Origin: Candidatus Ruthturnera sp. Tsphm01
GTDB taxonomy: Bacteria > Pseudomonadota > Gammaproteobacteria > PS1 > Pseudothioglobaceae
Direction of reading: 5' to 3'
Length of the DNA: 64,000 nucleotides
NCBI GenBank assembly: GCA_030142985.1
Contig: CP125320.1
Coordinates: 439,639-503,638, forward strand
Shown: one piece after another, positions 54,667 through 63,877 of the stretch
Layout of the letters: the number at the start of each line of letters is the position of its first letter
Position numbering within the stretch: the stretch's first letter is position 1
Made by a program: the position numbers and the translations under genes
Notes under the pieces: generated by a model
What the model was told of the DNA's origin: nothing
Databases searched by the model: none
The model's input: only the letters and a program-made list of their open reading frames with translations

Positions 54667-56769
54667 ATGAATTTGCCTGATAAAAGAATCCTAATTAGCG
54701 AGTTGTGCAACACACTAGAAAACTATATGTCTAAAGAGCAGGTTGAGAGTGTTTACCAGGCCTATATTGTTGCAGCAACAGCGCATGACGGGCAATATCG
54801 ACAATCAGGCGGGGCTTATGTATTTCACCCAATATCAGTTGCTATGATTTTGGCAGAGTTAAAATTAGACTACTATTGCATTGTGGCAGCAATATTGCAC
54901 GATTGTATTGAGGATACTTCAGTCACTTATGAGCAAATTAAACGTGATTTTGGTGATGAAATTGCACACATTGTAGAGGGTGTATCCAAACTAACTGGGT
55001 TAGAATTTCACTCAAACACAGATAAACAAGCACAGAATTTTAGAAAGTTGTTTTTAGCCATGAGTGATGATATGCGTGTTATGATAATCAAGTTGGCAGA
55101 TCGCTTGCACAACATGCGAACACTTGGCTCTATGCGCCGAGATAAGCAACTTAGAATTGCCAAAGAAACGATAGAAATACACGCACCTATTGCACGCCGT
55201 TTAGGTCTTAATAGTATTAGAGTTGAACTTGATAATTTGTGTTTTGCCATTACTTACCCGTTTCGTAACAAGGTTTTACTAAGTCAAATTAAAAAACAAT
55301 GCGGCAATCGAAAGAGAATTATCAGCCACATCCAAACTGAAATAAAAAACCGATTAAATCAAGAAGGTTTGCCCAATACTGACATTAATGGTCGTAGAAA
55401 GCAACCTTGTAGCATTTATAGAAAAATGAAAATCAAACATTTGAAATTTTCTCAGGTGTTGGACATGTATGCGCTTAGGGTTATTGTGGCTGATGTGGCA
55501 CAATGTTATCAGGCTTTAGGTATTATTCATAATTTATATAAACCGCTACCAGGCAAGTTTAAAGACTATATAGCGTTACCAAAATCAAACGGCTATCAGT
55601 CATTACATACGGTGCTATTTGGTCCTAACAAGATTTTTATTGAAGTTCAAATTCGCTCATCTGACATGCACTTTATTTCAGAATATGGGATTGCTGCACA
55701 TTGGCACTATAAGAGCAGTTCTAGCCATAAATCAGAATTGGCTAATAATTGGTTAGGATCATTGCTAGATATTCAACAAAATTCAGGTACTTCTATTGAA
55801 TTTTTGGAAGAAACTAAGGCAGATTTATTTCCTTCTGAAGTGTTTGTTTTTACCCCTGAAGGGGATATTATTCAGCTGCCTTATAAATCGACTGTGCTTG
55901 ATTTCGCCTATATGGTGCATACTAGCATTGGCAATCACACTCTTAAGGCCAAGGTTGACCAAGTTAACACACTTATTTCTGCTGAATTAAAATCAGGACA
56001 AACCATTGAAATTATTACCGATAACAAGGCCAATCCTAGGTCTTCTTGGTTGCAAATTGCTGTTACTGTAAAAGCTAGAAACTCAATCAAAGCGTATCTT
56101 AAGAACGAATCTACTGCTGAGTTAATCCAATTAGGAGAGTATTTATTAACCAATGCGCTGGACTATCAAAATATAGACACAGATGGCATTGATGAAGCCC
56201 AGTGGTTAGCATGTCTTAAAGCGTTAAATTGCGATTCTAAAGAAGACATGTACATGAAAATTGGACTCTCTGAGATTTTAGTATCAGTCGCACTAAACAA
56301 ACTGCAAGACGATAACGCCAAGCATACAGTTCAGAAGATTAGCATTTATAAAACCCAAGGCAAGGCCATTAGTTTTGCACATTGTTGCCATCCCATTCCT
56401 GGTGATAAAGTGACAGGCATTTTAACCACTTCTAAAGGAATGGTGATTCACAGAGTGATTTGCGCTAATTTAGCTCGTGCTAAGAGCAAAAATGCACAGT
56501 GGCTTAATATTGATTGGCAGGCGGATAAGAACGAGGAATTTAAAGCAATGATTGATATTAATGTTGCCAATCAAAGAGGTACGCTTGCTTCTATTGCCAG
56601 TGTTATTTCAAAAATGAATATTAATATTGAGCATTTAGAGATTCAAGAAAAAGACAATTCCATCAAATCACTCAATATGGTAATTAGTGTTGCAAATATT
56701 ACTCAATTAAATAAGGCGTTCGTGCAGTTAAAGACACTAGAGTTTGTTCGAGATGTAAATAGAGTATGA
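54667..56769 (+). CDS. spoT: Bifunctional (p)ppGpp synthetase/hydrolase
   Basis: 700 aa, same length as E. coli SpoT. HD hydrolase domain with H54 and H78-D79 (AAILHDCIEDTSVTYEQ). Synthetase domain with LPKSNGYQSLHTVLFGP. TGS domain (VFVFTPEGDIIQLPYKSTVL), conserved-Cys/ZFD region (HCCHPIPGDKVTGILT) and C-terminal ACT domain. HD residues look intact, so it can degrade as well as make the alarmone. No rpoZ is next to it, which is usual in enterics. Start ATG at 54667 (MNLPDKRILISELC). Confidence 0.95.
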   Translation: MNLPDKRILISELCNTLENYMSKEQVESVYQAYIVAATAHDGQYRQSGGAYVFHPISVAMILAELKLDYYCIVAAILHDCIEDTSVTYEQIKRDFGDEIAHIVEGVSKLTGLEFHSNTDKQAQNFRKLFLAMSDDMRVMIIKLADRLHNMRTLGSMRRDKQLRIAKETIEIHAPIARRLGLNSIRVELDNLCFAITYPFRNKVLLSQIKKQCGNRKRIISHIQTEIKNRLNQEGLPNTDINGRRKQPCSIYRKMKIKHLKFSQVLDMYALRVIVADVAQCYQALGIIHNLYKPLPGKFKDYIALPKSNGYQSLHTVLFGPNKIFIEVQIRSSDMHFISEYGIAAHWHYKSSSSHKSELANNWLGSLLDIQQNSGTSIEFLEETKADLFPSEVFVFTPEGDIIQLPYKSTVLDFAYMVHTSIGNHTLKAKVDQVNTLISAELKSGQTIEIITDNKANPRSSWLQIAVTVKARNSIKAYLKNESTAELIQLGEYLLTNALDYQNIDTDGIDEAQWLACLKALNCDSKEDMYMKIGLSEILVSVALNKLQDDNAKHTVQKISIYKTQGKAISFAHCCHPIPGDKVTGILTTSKGMVIHRVICANLARAKSKNAQWLNIDWQADKNEEFKAMIDINVANQRGTLASIASVISKMNINIEHLEIQEKDNSIKSLNMVISVANITQLNKAFVQLKTLEFVRDVNRV

Positions 56770-56845
56770 TTAGTAAAATTCGCTAAATTCACCCATGGCA
56801 GTCTTAGTTTGGTTAAAATCAATATTTAACTTAAGGTATTTTTTT

Positions 56846-57040
56846 ATGCATTGGACAGACTCCCTAGATATAGCAATAACTTTAGACGAAGCTTATCCAG
56901 AGGTTAACCCCAGTATTGTTAATTTTGTCGACCTTAGACAAATGGTAATAACGCTGGATGGGTTTGATGATGATGTAAATAAATCAGGCGAAAAAATTCT
57001 TGAAGCCATACAAATGAACTGGATAGAAGAAAAAGAATGA
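56846..57040 (+). CDS. iscX: IscX (YfhJ) iron-sulfur assembly accessory protein
   Basis: 64 aa from ATG 56846 (MHWTDSLDIAITLDEAYPEV). NPSIVNFVDLRQMVITLDGF and ILEAIQMNWIEEKE are the IscX signature; the longer frame adds 17 unrelated residues. A small acidic protein that binds IscS and iron. It is normally at the end of an isc operon; here it lies between spoT and tolB, overlapping tolB by 4 bp (ATGA). Confidence 0.9.
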   Translation: MHWTDSLDIAITLDEAYPEVNPSIVNFVDLRQMVITLDGFDDDVNKSGEKILEAIQMNWIEEKE

Positions 57041-58314
57041 AGCAACTGTTTGTTTTTGTTTTATCACTTTATACAAGCCTAACTTGGGCGGTATTAGAAG
57101 TTACCATTCTCAAACAAGATGAGGATGCTTTTCCCATTGTTATTTCTGATTTTTCTATTATAGGTGATGCAAGCCAAGGTAAAGAGATTGCACATATTAT
57201 GCGTGATAATTTTAATCGATCGGGCGAATTTAACGCCTCTAGTGCAAATTATGTGATTAGCAATGAGCCCAATTTTGATAAATGGAAGGCAAAAAAAATT
57301 GAAGCCATTGTGATTGGCAAGCTAGAAAAAATCAGCAAAAAAGTCTTTAATGTCGAGATTGAACTGCTGGATGTTTATTCTAAGAAAACACTCTATAAAG
57401 ATAAATTTGCCGTGCATAATAGTGGCATCAGAAGAATTGCACATTACTTGTCTGATCAAATTTATCATGCCTTATTGGGTGAAAAAGGCTCTTTTGATAC
57501 ACGCTTAGCCTATATTACTGTTACTAATAATGATAAAGGTGAGCGTGAGTATAGTTTAGAAATATCAGATTCTGACGCGCAAAATCCACAAACCATTTTA
57601 AAATCTAAGGAACCCGTTTTATCACCCGCTTGGTCGCCCGACCAAAATAGAATTGCCTATGTGTCTTTTAGAAATGCTCGTTCAGAAGTGTTTATCCAAT
57701 ACCCATTTGTACGTCGAAAAACACAAAAACTACCTTATTTTGATGGCATTGCCTCAGCACCATCTTGGCATCCAAATGGCAAAAGCCTTTTACTCACGCT
57801 ATCCAAAAACGGCAACAAAGATATTTATTCTTACCAATTAACCTCTAAAAAACTAACAAGATTAACCACAGATGTAGGAATTGATACTGAGGCAAGTTAC
57901 TCTCCAGAGGGTGATAAAATTGTATTCACCTCCAATCGTTCTGGACAGGTGCAAGTTTATATTAAAGATTTAAAAACTAATAAAATTAACAAAGCAACCT
58001 TTAAAGGTAGATATAATGCCAAAGCCGTTTTTTCACCTGATGGCAAAAGTTTGGCTATGGTACATAGAGAGGGTAAAGATTATCGTATTGCTTTACTAGA
58101 TATTGCCACTAAAGATTTGATTATTATGACGAATAATCAATTAGACGAATCGCCGTTTTTTTCACCAAATGGCGGTATGATTATCTTTGCTACTAATAAA
58201 GGTGGCTCTGGTGTACTTTCTGTGGTTTCAATATTAGGTCGTCAAACCTTTGAGTTAGTTAGTAAAGTAGGCGAGGTTAGAGAACCAAATTGGTCACATT
58301 ATTTAAAAAAATAG
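57037..58314 (+). CDS. tolB: Tol-Pal system beta-propeller protein TolB
   Basis: 425 aa. Signal peptide MKQLFVFVLSLYTSLTWA. N-terminal alpha/beta domain, then WD-like propeller repeats (SPAWSPDQNRIAYVSFRN, APSWHPNGKSLLLTLSKNG, ASYSPEGDKIVFTSNRSG). Periplasmic; links Pal to TolA and helps outer membrane constriction during division. Followed by pal after 10 bp. tolQ, tolR and tolA are not in this window. Confidence 0.95.
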   Translation: MKQLFVFVLSLYTSLTWAVLEVTILKQDEDAFPIVISDFSIIGDASQGKEIAHIMRDNFNRSGEFNASSANYVISNEPNFDKWKAKKIEAIVIGKLEKISKKVFNVEIELLDVYSKKTLYKDKFAVHNSGIRRIAHYLSDQIYHALLGEKGSFDTRLAYITVTNNDKGEREYSLEISDSDAQNPQTILKSKEPVLSPAWSPDQNRIAYVSFRNARSEVFIQYPFVRRKTQKLPYFDGIASAPSWHPNGKSLLLTLSKNGNKDIYSYQLTSKKLTRLTTDVGIDTEASYSPEGDKIVFTSNRSGQVQVYIKDLKTNKINKATFKGRYNAKAVFSPDGKSLAMVHREGKDYRIALLDIATKDLIIMTNNQLDESPFFSPNGGMIIFATNKGGSGVLSVVSILGRQTFELVSKVGEVREPNWSHYLKK

Positions 58315-58324
58315 GAGGCGTTAA

Positions 58325-58894
58325 ATGTTAAAGATAATATCCCTAACAACAATAGTATTGTTGTCATCATGTTCGTCCATGGATAGTTTGTATAAAAAAG
58401 TACTGCCTAAGCCAAGCGTAGTTATCATTGAAGACAGAATAGAGAACACACAAGAAAATGTTATTGAGGCGGATCAATCTAGTTTTCAATCTCAAAGACT
58501 TTCTAAAAATGATGTGAACACACCAAACATTGCCAAGTTAGTTGTTGTAGAAGATTTTAGAAACACAGGCGTTAGTTTTGTTTTATATTTTCCCTATGAT
58601 GGCACTGAGATTGATGAAACTTCAACCAAACAAATCATCAAACACGCTAACTTTATGCGCAACAATACAACACTAAACTTACGCCTAGAAGGGCATGCAG
58701 ATGAGCGTGGCACACGTGAATACAACCTAGCATTGGGTGAAAATCGCGCTTTAAGTGTTAAAGAAATATTAGGACTGTACGACCTTTCTTCAAGGGTTGA
58801 GGTTATTAGCTTTGGCGAGGAAAAGCCCACGTTGCAAAAGCATGATGAGGATGCATGGCAGAAAAATAGACGTGTTGAGTTTGTTTATCAATAA
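58325..58894 (+). CDS. pal: Peptidoglycan-associated lipoprotein
   Basis: 189 aa. Lipobox LLSSC, Cys16. C-terminal OmpA-like domain with LRLEGHADERGTREYNLALG and NRRVEFVYQ. Anchors the outer membrane to peptidoglycan and TolB. AGGAGG ribosome binding site. The linker (20-80) is Ser/Asn-rich. Confidence 0.94.
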   Translation: MLKIISLTTIVLLSSCSSMDSLYKKVLPKPSVVIIEDRIENTQENVIEADQSSFQSQRLSKNDVNTPNIAKLVVVEDFRNTGVSFVLYFPYDGTEIDETSTKQIIKHANFMRNNTTLNLRLEGHADERGTREYNLALGENRALSVKEILGLYDLSSRVEVISFGEEKPTLQKHDEDAWQKNRRVEFVYQ

Positions 58895-58900
58895 AAATTA

Positions 58901-59596
58901 ATGCGCCATCTTGGTTTAATCACTTTTTTAAGTATCTTTGCCTGTTATCCTGTCAGTGCAGGTATTGATACAGATAAAGCGGTGATGAAACATAATCAAA
59001 AAATTAAACACTTAGTGCGTAAAAATAAAACTCTGCTGGGGAAGATTGAACTTTTAGAACAACAACAAAAATTAAACGTTGGAAAAATCAAAGAGTTGTT
59101 TGACTTAATCACCTATCAAAAATCTAGCATCGTGATGGAAAAGACCATACTCAGAGCCAGAGAGCATGACAAAAAAGCCAAACGTATTTATATACAAGCA
59201 CGTAGCCTACTAGTAACAGATCAATATGATCAAGCCATTAACTTGTTTAAACAATATTTAGCAACTTATCCGAATAATAATCACACCTCAGATGTGCGCT
59301 ATTGGTTAGCTAAATCTTATTTAGCTAAAGAGGATTTTTACAATGCTAGAGATGTTTTTATCACCTTTCAACAGCAAAATTCATTACATCATAAATTTTC
59401 TAATTCTTTATTTGAACTGTCCAAAGTTTATATAGAGCTTAACCAACAAGACAAGGCGCGCGATTTGCTAAACACAATGCTACTTAAGTTCCCCTCGCAC
59501 AATGCAATTAACAAAGCTAAACAGTTACTTGGAAAAATCACCTTCTCCCACCCAAAGATAAACGCACCAAGCAGTCACCAAACTAACCTAAAGTGA
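58901..59596 (+). CDS. cpoB: Cell division coordinator CpoB (YbgF)
   Basis: 231 aa. Signal peptide (MRHLGLITFLSIFACYPVSA), a coiled coil (KIKHLVRKNKTLLGKIELLE, then EQQQKLNVGKIKEL), then TPR-type repeats (YDQAINLFKQYLATYPNNNH, VRYWLAKSYLAKEDFYNAR). Coordinates Tol with peptidoglycan synthesis. In the standard tolB-pal-cpoB order. Its stop overlaps pabB by 4 bp (GTGA). Confidence 0.9.
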   Translation: MRHLGLITFLSIFACYPVSAGIDTDKAVMKHNQKIKHLVRKNKTLLGKIELLEQQQKLNVGKIKELFDLITYQKSSIVMEKTILRAREHDKKAKRIYIQARSLLVTDQYDQAINLFKQYLATYPNNNHTSDVRYWLAKSYLAKEDFYNARDVFITFQQQNSLHHKFSNSLFELSKVYIELNQQDKARDLLNTMLLKFPSHNAINKAKQLLGKITFSHPKINAPSSHQTNLK

Positions 59597-60882
59597 AGGT
59601 TTTGCCTATTCCTAATATTACTTTGACAGCATTATGTTATGCCAATCCTATACGTTATCCATTTTTACTAGAAAGCGTTAATCACAATGCTAACAATCGT
59701 TTTTCGATACTATTTGCACATCCTGGTAAAAAAATTATACTAAATCACTTAGAAGAGTTTGACTTTTTAGATAAATTAACCACCAATATCGATACACCAT
59801 TCATTTGTAGTGATTTACCTTTTACTGGCGGTTGGTTTGTATATCTCTCTTATGAATTAATTGGGCAAATAGAGCCTATTTTAAAGCAAACAATGCACGC
59901 AAGCGACCAACCTATTGCCATTGCTGTGCAAATCCCCACAGCCATTATTATTGACCATACCAATCATCAAACCTACTTATTAGACCAATTTGACAACCAA
60001 CACAGAATAGACCAAGTATTGGCAGATATTAAGCAATTAAAAGTTGTGCCTGAGCGTAAATTAGCAGGCGTTTTATCCTCTGAAGACGAGGCTAAATTTT
60101 TATCAGACGTGACAAAAAGTCGTGAGTACATCAAAGCAGGAGATGTTTTTCAAGTAAACCTTTCAAGACAGTGGCAATATCACTTAACCAATGACATAAC
60201 CCCAGCCCAAATTTACCAAGCACTAAAAAAAACCAACCCCGCCCCATTTTCCGCACTGGTGCAATTCCAAGAATTTAGCATTATTTCATCCTCTCCCGAG
60301 CGTTTATTTAGCGTAGACGGCAACACCATACAAACCAGACCCATTGCAGGTACCCATCCACGTGGCATAGGCAGTGAAGACAAGCGTCTTAAACAACAAC
60401 TCATCAACCACCCTAAAGAACAAGCAGAGCATATTATGCTACTTGATTTAGAACGCAATGATTTGGGCAGAGTATGTGAATACGGCAGTATTAAAGTTGA
60501 TGAAATCATGGGGTTAGAGAGTTATCCCTTTGTACATCATATCGTTTCAAATATCAAAGGCAAAATAAAACCAAACACCACCATTAAACACCTAATCAGC
60601 GCACTATTTCCAGGTGGCACCATTACTGGTTGCCCTAAAATTCGTTGTATGCAAATTATTAAAGAACTTGAACAAATGCCACGCCAAGCCTATACAGGCT
60701 CACTAGGCTATATCAGTAGCAATGGGAAAATGGATTTTAACATCCTTATTCGCACTATTAGCAAGCAAGGCAATTTACTAATTTTAAGAGCAGGGGCGGG
60801 CATTGTATTTGATTCTATCGCCAAACAAGAATTGCAAGAAACCAAACATAAAGCCAAAGGCATGCTTCAGATTTTTGCATAG
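59593..60882 (+). CDS. pabB: Aminodeoxychorismate synthase component I
   Basis: 429 aa, near PabB size and shorter than TrpE. Chorismate-binding domain with SREYIKAGDVFQVNLSRQW, ISSSPERLFSVDGNTIQTRP, IAGTHPRG, LLDLERNDLGRVCEYGSIKV and GGTITGCPKIRCMQIIKELE. It makes ADC from chorismate for folate synthesis, with PabA supplying ammonia. The family also includes anthranilate synthase; length and the GCPKIRCM variant favour PabB. GTG start overlaps cpoB. Confidence 0.85.
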   Translation: MKVLPIPNITLTALCYANPIRYPFLLESVNHNANNRFSILFAHPGKKIILNHLEEFDFLDKLTTNIDTPFICSDLPFTGGWFVYLSYELIGQIEPILKQTMHASDQPIAIAVQIPTAIIIDHTNHQTYLLDQFDNQHRIDQVLADIKQLKVVPERKLAGVLSSEDEAKFLSDVTKSREYIKAGDVFQVNLSRQWQYHLTNDITPAQIYQALKKTNPAPFSALVQFQEFSIISSSPERLFSVDGNTIQTRPIAGTHPRGIGSEDKRLKQQLINHPKEQAEHIMLLDLERNDLGRVCEYGSIKVDEIMGLESYPFVHHIVSNIKGKIKPNTTIKHLISALFPGGTITGCPKIRCMQIIKELEQMPRQAYTGSLGYISSNGKMDFNILIRTISKQGNLLILRAGAGIVFDSIAKQELQETKHKAKGMLQIFA

Positions 60883-60904
60883 CGCTTATCCTGTCTAGTA
60901 AATT

Positions 60905-60998
60905 TATTCAGAGTTTGCTCTATTTTAAATCTGCTAGGTCAGGTGGTTGATTGGCTTGTTAGACGTTACAGACGGCCTAGCAAGATAATCTATTATTG
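60905..60998 (-). other. attC-like element following the DUF4145 cassette
   Basis: Plus strand AGAGTTTGCTCTATTTTAAA...GGTTGATTGGCTTGTTAGAC, then ...CTATTATTGGCTTTGTTATGCC. It aligns with 46073-46160 (AGAGTTTACTTTACTTCAAA, GGTTGATTGGCTTGTTAGAC, CTGTTATTGCC). It contains GTTAGAC and GTTATGCC boxes. The inner inverted repeat is more decayed than at 46111. It lies directly after the stop of the DUF4145 gene (minus strand), the position of an attC in a cassette. Confidence 0.5.
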
Positions 60999-61004
60999 GC
61001 TTTG

Positions 61005-61749
61005 TTATGCCTTTTTATCTACACCTTTTGCATCATTTATTCGTGCAACTAATGGTGTAATTGACGCTTTCTTTTCAGGATATAATTCAACGAGTATGTG
61101 CTTGAAAATTCTATAGCCATTAAGAACATCTATTCTACTGACCTTAGAACCGTGGTGTGCCCCGTCATTACCAAGCCATTTAATTGCCTTTGCGTGCTCT
61201 AAAATTTTTGCATTGTTTCCAGATAATGAATTAATTCGTTTATCTAGAGATATAAAATCACCGTTTTTAGTTACTGACGCAACCTTTATTTCCTCAAGCA
61301 GAGTCTCAAGCGCTATACGCAAAGTGCTAAGGCTTGCACTTGGTGAGATAAAGAATATTGAAAATGAAGTTTCAAGTGCCTTACTAACCAAATCAGGTGT
61401 ATCCTTTGGAGGTATAAACATACGAAGTGGAGGTTCAAAGAACTTAACTTTAAAATTATCAACCCAATCCCAGTCACTTGAACCATTTTCAAGACATATC
61501 TCCAGTACCTGCGCATACAACTTGACAGCCACACGAATGACTAGTACATTTTAGGCTCATGCTGAATACGTACTCAGTCAATTCAGGTCCAGGATTTGGA
61601 TGATTGGTATCGAGTGGTATTTTGTATTTTTTTTTAAACTGATCATCCTTGGAAAGTGATAACGAACCAACTTCGCAAACTGGGCAAGGCCAAGCAGGAA
61701 TGCTCTTATGAATAAAGTCTGCAGTAAAAGTAAGTAAATTATCATCCAT
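61005..61749 (-). pseudogene. DUF4145-domain protein gene, frameshifted
   Basis: Two overlapping frames. The 5' part (61749-61489) has a zinc-like N-terminus WPCPVCEVGSLSL and CTSHSCGC. The 3' part (61532-61005) has VAVKLYAQVLEIC, FFEPPLRMFIPPKDTPDLVS, LRIALETLLEEIKVASVTK and IKWLGNDGAHHGS, typical of DUF4145. They join at about 61520 if one base is removed (HSCG to VAVKLY). DUF4145 proteins often accompany defence or restriction genes, with no known activity. Two separate small proteins cannot be excluded. Confidence 0.75.
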
Positions 61750-61763
61750 TCTCTATGTTTCCA

Positions 61764-61825
61764 TAACTATTAATATAAGGACGTATCTCCTTATATTGCG
61801 ATATTGAAATAAATTTATGTAAAAA
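61764..61825 (-). promoter_or_regulatory. Conserved palindromic leader, copy c
   Basis: TAACTATTAATATAAGG, ACGTATCTCCTTATATTGC, then ATATTGAAATAAATTTATGT. Arms ATAAGGA(G)/(C)TCCTTAT keep pairing despite two changes (ACAT to ACGT and TTTC to CTCC, one base each). It matches copy b for about 60 bp. It lies 14 bp upstream of the DUF4145 start. Confidence 0.75.
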
Positions 61826-61974
61826 ATATCTATCTTTTCTGAAAAATAAATATCTACTTGATATGGGCTAGTAGTAACAAAAAATAACCAACTCAATCCA
61901 CGATTTCAATTTAGCAAATATAATAACAGAATAATTGAAATTTTTAATTAATATTCCTTTATATTTTAATAGTA
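61826..61974. other. AT-rich spacer
   Basis: No gene, repeat or clear terminator seen between leader c and the nadE stop. Confidence 0.4.
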
Positions 61975-63855
61975 TTAAGGTTGAAATTTTGATGTCATGG
62001 GGTAGCGACGTTCTTTGCCAAAGGCATTTTGGCTAATTTTAGGACCGGGTGCGCTTTGCCTGCGTTTGTATTCGTTGTTAAGCACCATTTGGGTGACGTG
62101 TTTAACGGTTTGTTTGTTAAAGCCTTGTTTGATGATGTATTCAGCGGACTGTTTTTGCTCGATAAATAATGCTAGAATTGCATCCAGTTCGTCATAAGGG
62201 GGTAGGGAGTCTTGGTCAATTTGGTTGGGGGCAAGTTCGGCAGATGGCGCTCTATCGATAACGCGCCCTGGAATGATGGTTGATAGGGTGTTCCTATATT
62301 TAGCCAGTTGGTAAACTAAGGTTTTACTAACATCTTTAAGAGGCGCGAAGCCGCCTGACATATCGCCATATAGAGTGGCGTAGCCTACTGCCATTTCAGA
62401 TTTGTTACCTGTGGTGAGTACGATTTTGCCTAGTTTGTTAGAGATTGCCATTAGTAGCGTGCCACGCACACGAGCTTGTAGGTTTTCCTCGGTGGTATCG
62501 GTCGCCATGCCGTTAAATAGTGTATTAAGTTGCGTGTTAAAGCTGTCCACCATGGTGTGAATGCTGATTTCATGATAATCAATATTCATTGCTGTGGCTT
62601 GCATTTTGGCATCTTCAAGGCTCATATTTGAGGTGTATTTATAAGGCATCATAATGGCTTTAATATTCTCAGTACCAATAGCATCAGCAGCAATGGCAAG
62701 AGTAAGTGCAGAATCGATACCGCCAGATAAGCCGATTACTACGCCATTAAAAACGGCGTTTTTCTCAATATAGTCTTTGGTAGCAAGCACTAAGGCATTG
62801 TAAATGGTTTTTTCAATCGGGTCAGTGTCAGGTAGTGCAGTAGGGAGGGTAAAACTAACGCTTTGAACTATTTCCTTAAATAAGGGCAATTGCAGAGTGA
62901 TATCAGCATTTGAGTTCATGGCAAAAGATGCACCATCAAATACCAACTCATCTTGTGCGCCAACCATATTAACGTAAATAAAATCAGTTTTAATTGCTAA
63001 TACACGTTGTTTGATTTGTTCAATTCGTTGTGAGTGTTTGCCAATTTGGAATGGAGAGGCATTAATACTGATGATAATTTGCGCACCCTGATTGGCCGTA
63101 ATAGAGATAACCTCTGGCGTCCAAGCATCTTCACAGATAACCAAGCCAATTCTTTTGCCTTGGCATTCAAAAATAAAAGTCTCATGACCGGATTTAAAAT
63201 AACGTTTTTCATCAAATACACCATAGTTTGGTAGATTTTGCTTGTGATAAACACGAAGTTGCGAGTTTTGAACAAGGTAAGCACCATTGTATAAAACACC
63301 ATCTTGTTTTGAGGGTGCGCCAAATATAATAGCAATGGCGTCAGGAATAGTTTGATTGATTAGGGTTATTTTATCTTGAACTTGTTGAATAAACCCTTCA
63401 CGTAATAGTAAATCTTCAGGAGGGTAGCCAATGAGTGACAATTCGGGAAAAATTAACAAATCACAACCTCGAATATGCGCTTCTTTAGTCAGTTTAATGA
63501 TTTTTTGAGTATTTCCATCTAAATCGCCAACAATGGGGTTAATTTGCGCAATGTCTATTTTGATGACCTTAGAGTTGTTTGCAAGTTTTTCTAGTTGCTC
63601 TTGCCAAAATATGGCCTTTGATTTACTACCAGTAATTTTTGCATGTTCCAATTTAGTATGGGCAACAACTTCTGCAGGATTGATATCCAAAATATTTGCA
63701 AACAACCAGGCGTGGGTTTCAGAAAGGGCAGCTTTTCCTGATTTATATTTGCTTAAATTGGACTGATTAATTGCATATTTTTGTGATATTTTATAGTCTG
63801 AAAAGCCAGTCTTTTTGCGTACTTTAGCCAGATAATCCTTGGTTTTATTTGCCAT
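61975..63855 (-). CDS. nadE: Glutamine-dependent NAD+ synthetase with N-terminal HTH (DUF3693-like) domain
   Basis: 626 aa, about 90 longer than usual. Residues 1-85 form a Cro/XRE-type helix-turn-helix plus tail (YLAKVRKKTGFSDYKISQKY, NQSNLSKYKSGKAALSE, HTKLEHAKITGSKSKAIFW) like DUF3693 phage proteins. From residue 98 (VIKIDIAQINPIVGDLDGN) it is a normal glutaminase domain with E138, K205 and C241 (GLVICEDAW), then the synthetase domain with SGGIDS (377-382). It amidates deamido-NAD with glutamine and ATP, the last step of NAD synthesis. No stop or second start separates the parts; AAAGG precedes the first ATG. The fusion suggests the enzyme binds its own promoter. Confidence 0.9.
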   Translation of the reverse strand: MANKTKDYLAKVRKKTGFSDYKISQKYAINQSNLSKYKSGKAALSETHAWLFANILDINPAEVVAHTKLEHAKITGSKSKAIFWQEQLEKLANNSKVIKIDIAQINPIVGDLDGNTQKIIKLTKEAHIRGCDLLIFPELSLIGYPPEDLLLREGFIQQVQDKITLINQTIPDAIAIIFGAPSKQDGVLYNGAYLVQNSQLRVYHKQNLPNYGVFDEKRYFKSGHETFIFECQGKRIGLVICEDAWTPEVISITANQGAQIIISINASPFQIGKHSQRIEQIKQRVLAIKTDFIYVNMVGAQDELVFDGASFAMNSNADITLQLPLFKEIVQSVSFTLPTALPDTDPIEKTIYNALVLATKDYIEKNAVFNGVVIGLSGGIDSALTLAIAADAIGTENIKAIMMPYKYTSNMSLEDAKMQATAMNIDYHEISIHTMVDSFNTQLNTLFNGMATDTTEENLQARVRGTLLMAISNKLGKIVLTTGNKSEMAVGYATLYGDMSGGFAPLKDVSKTLVYQLAKYRNTLSTIIPGRVIDRAPSAELAPNQIDQDSLPPYDELDAILALFIEQKQSAEYIIKQGFNKQTVKHVTQMVLNNEYKRRQSAPGPKISQNAFGKERRYPMTSKFQP

Positions 63856-63877
63856 TATTAATACCTTTAGTTGAATG

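Noticed and set aside
61975-63855. Prophage remnant, from the HTH similarity to phage proteins
   Set aside because: The HTH is in frame with a complete NadE and no other phage genes are nearby.
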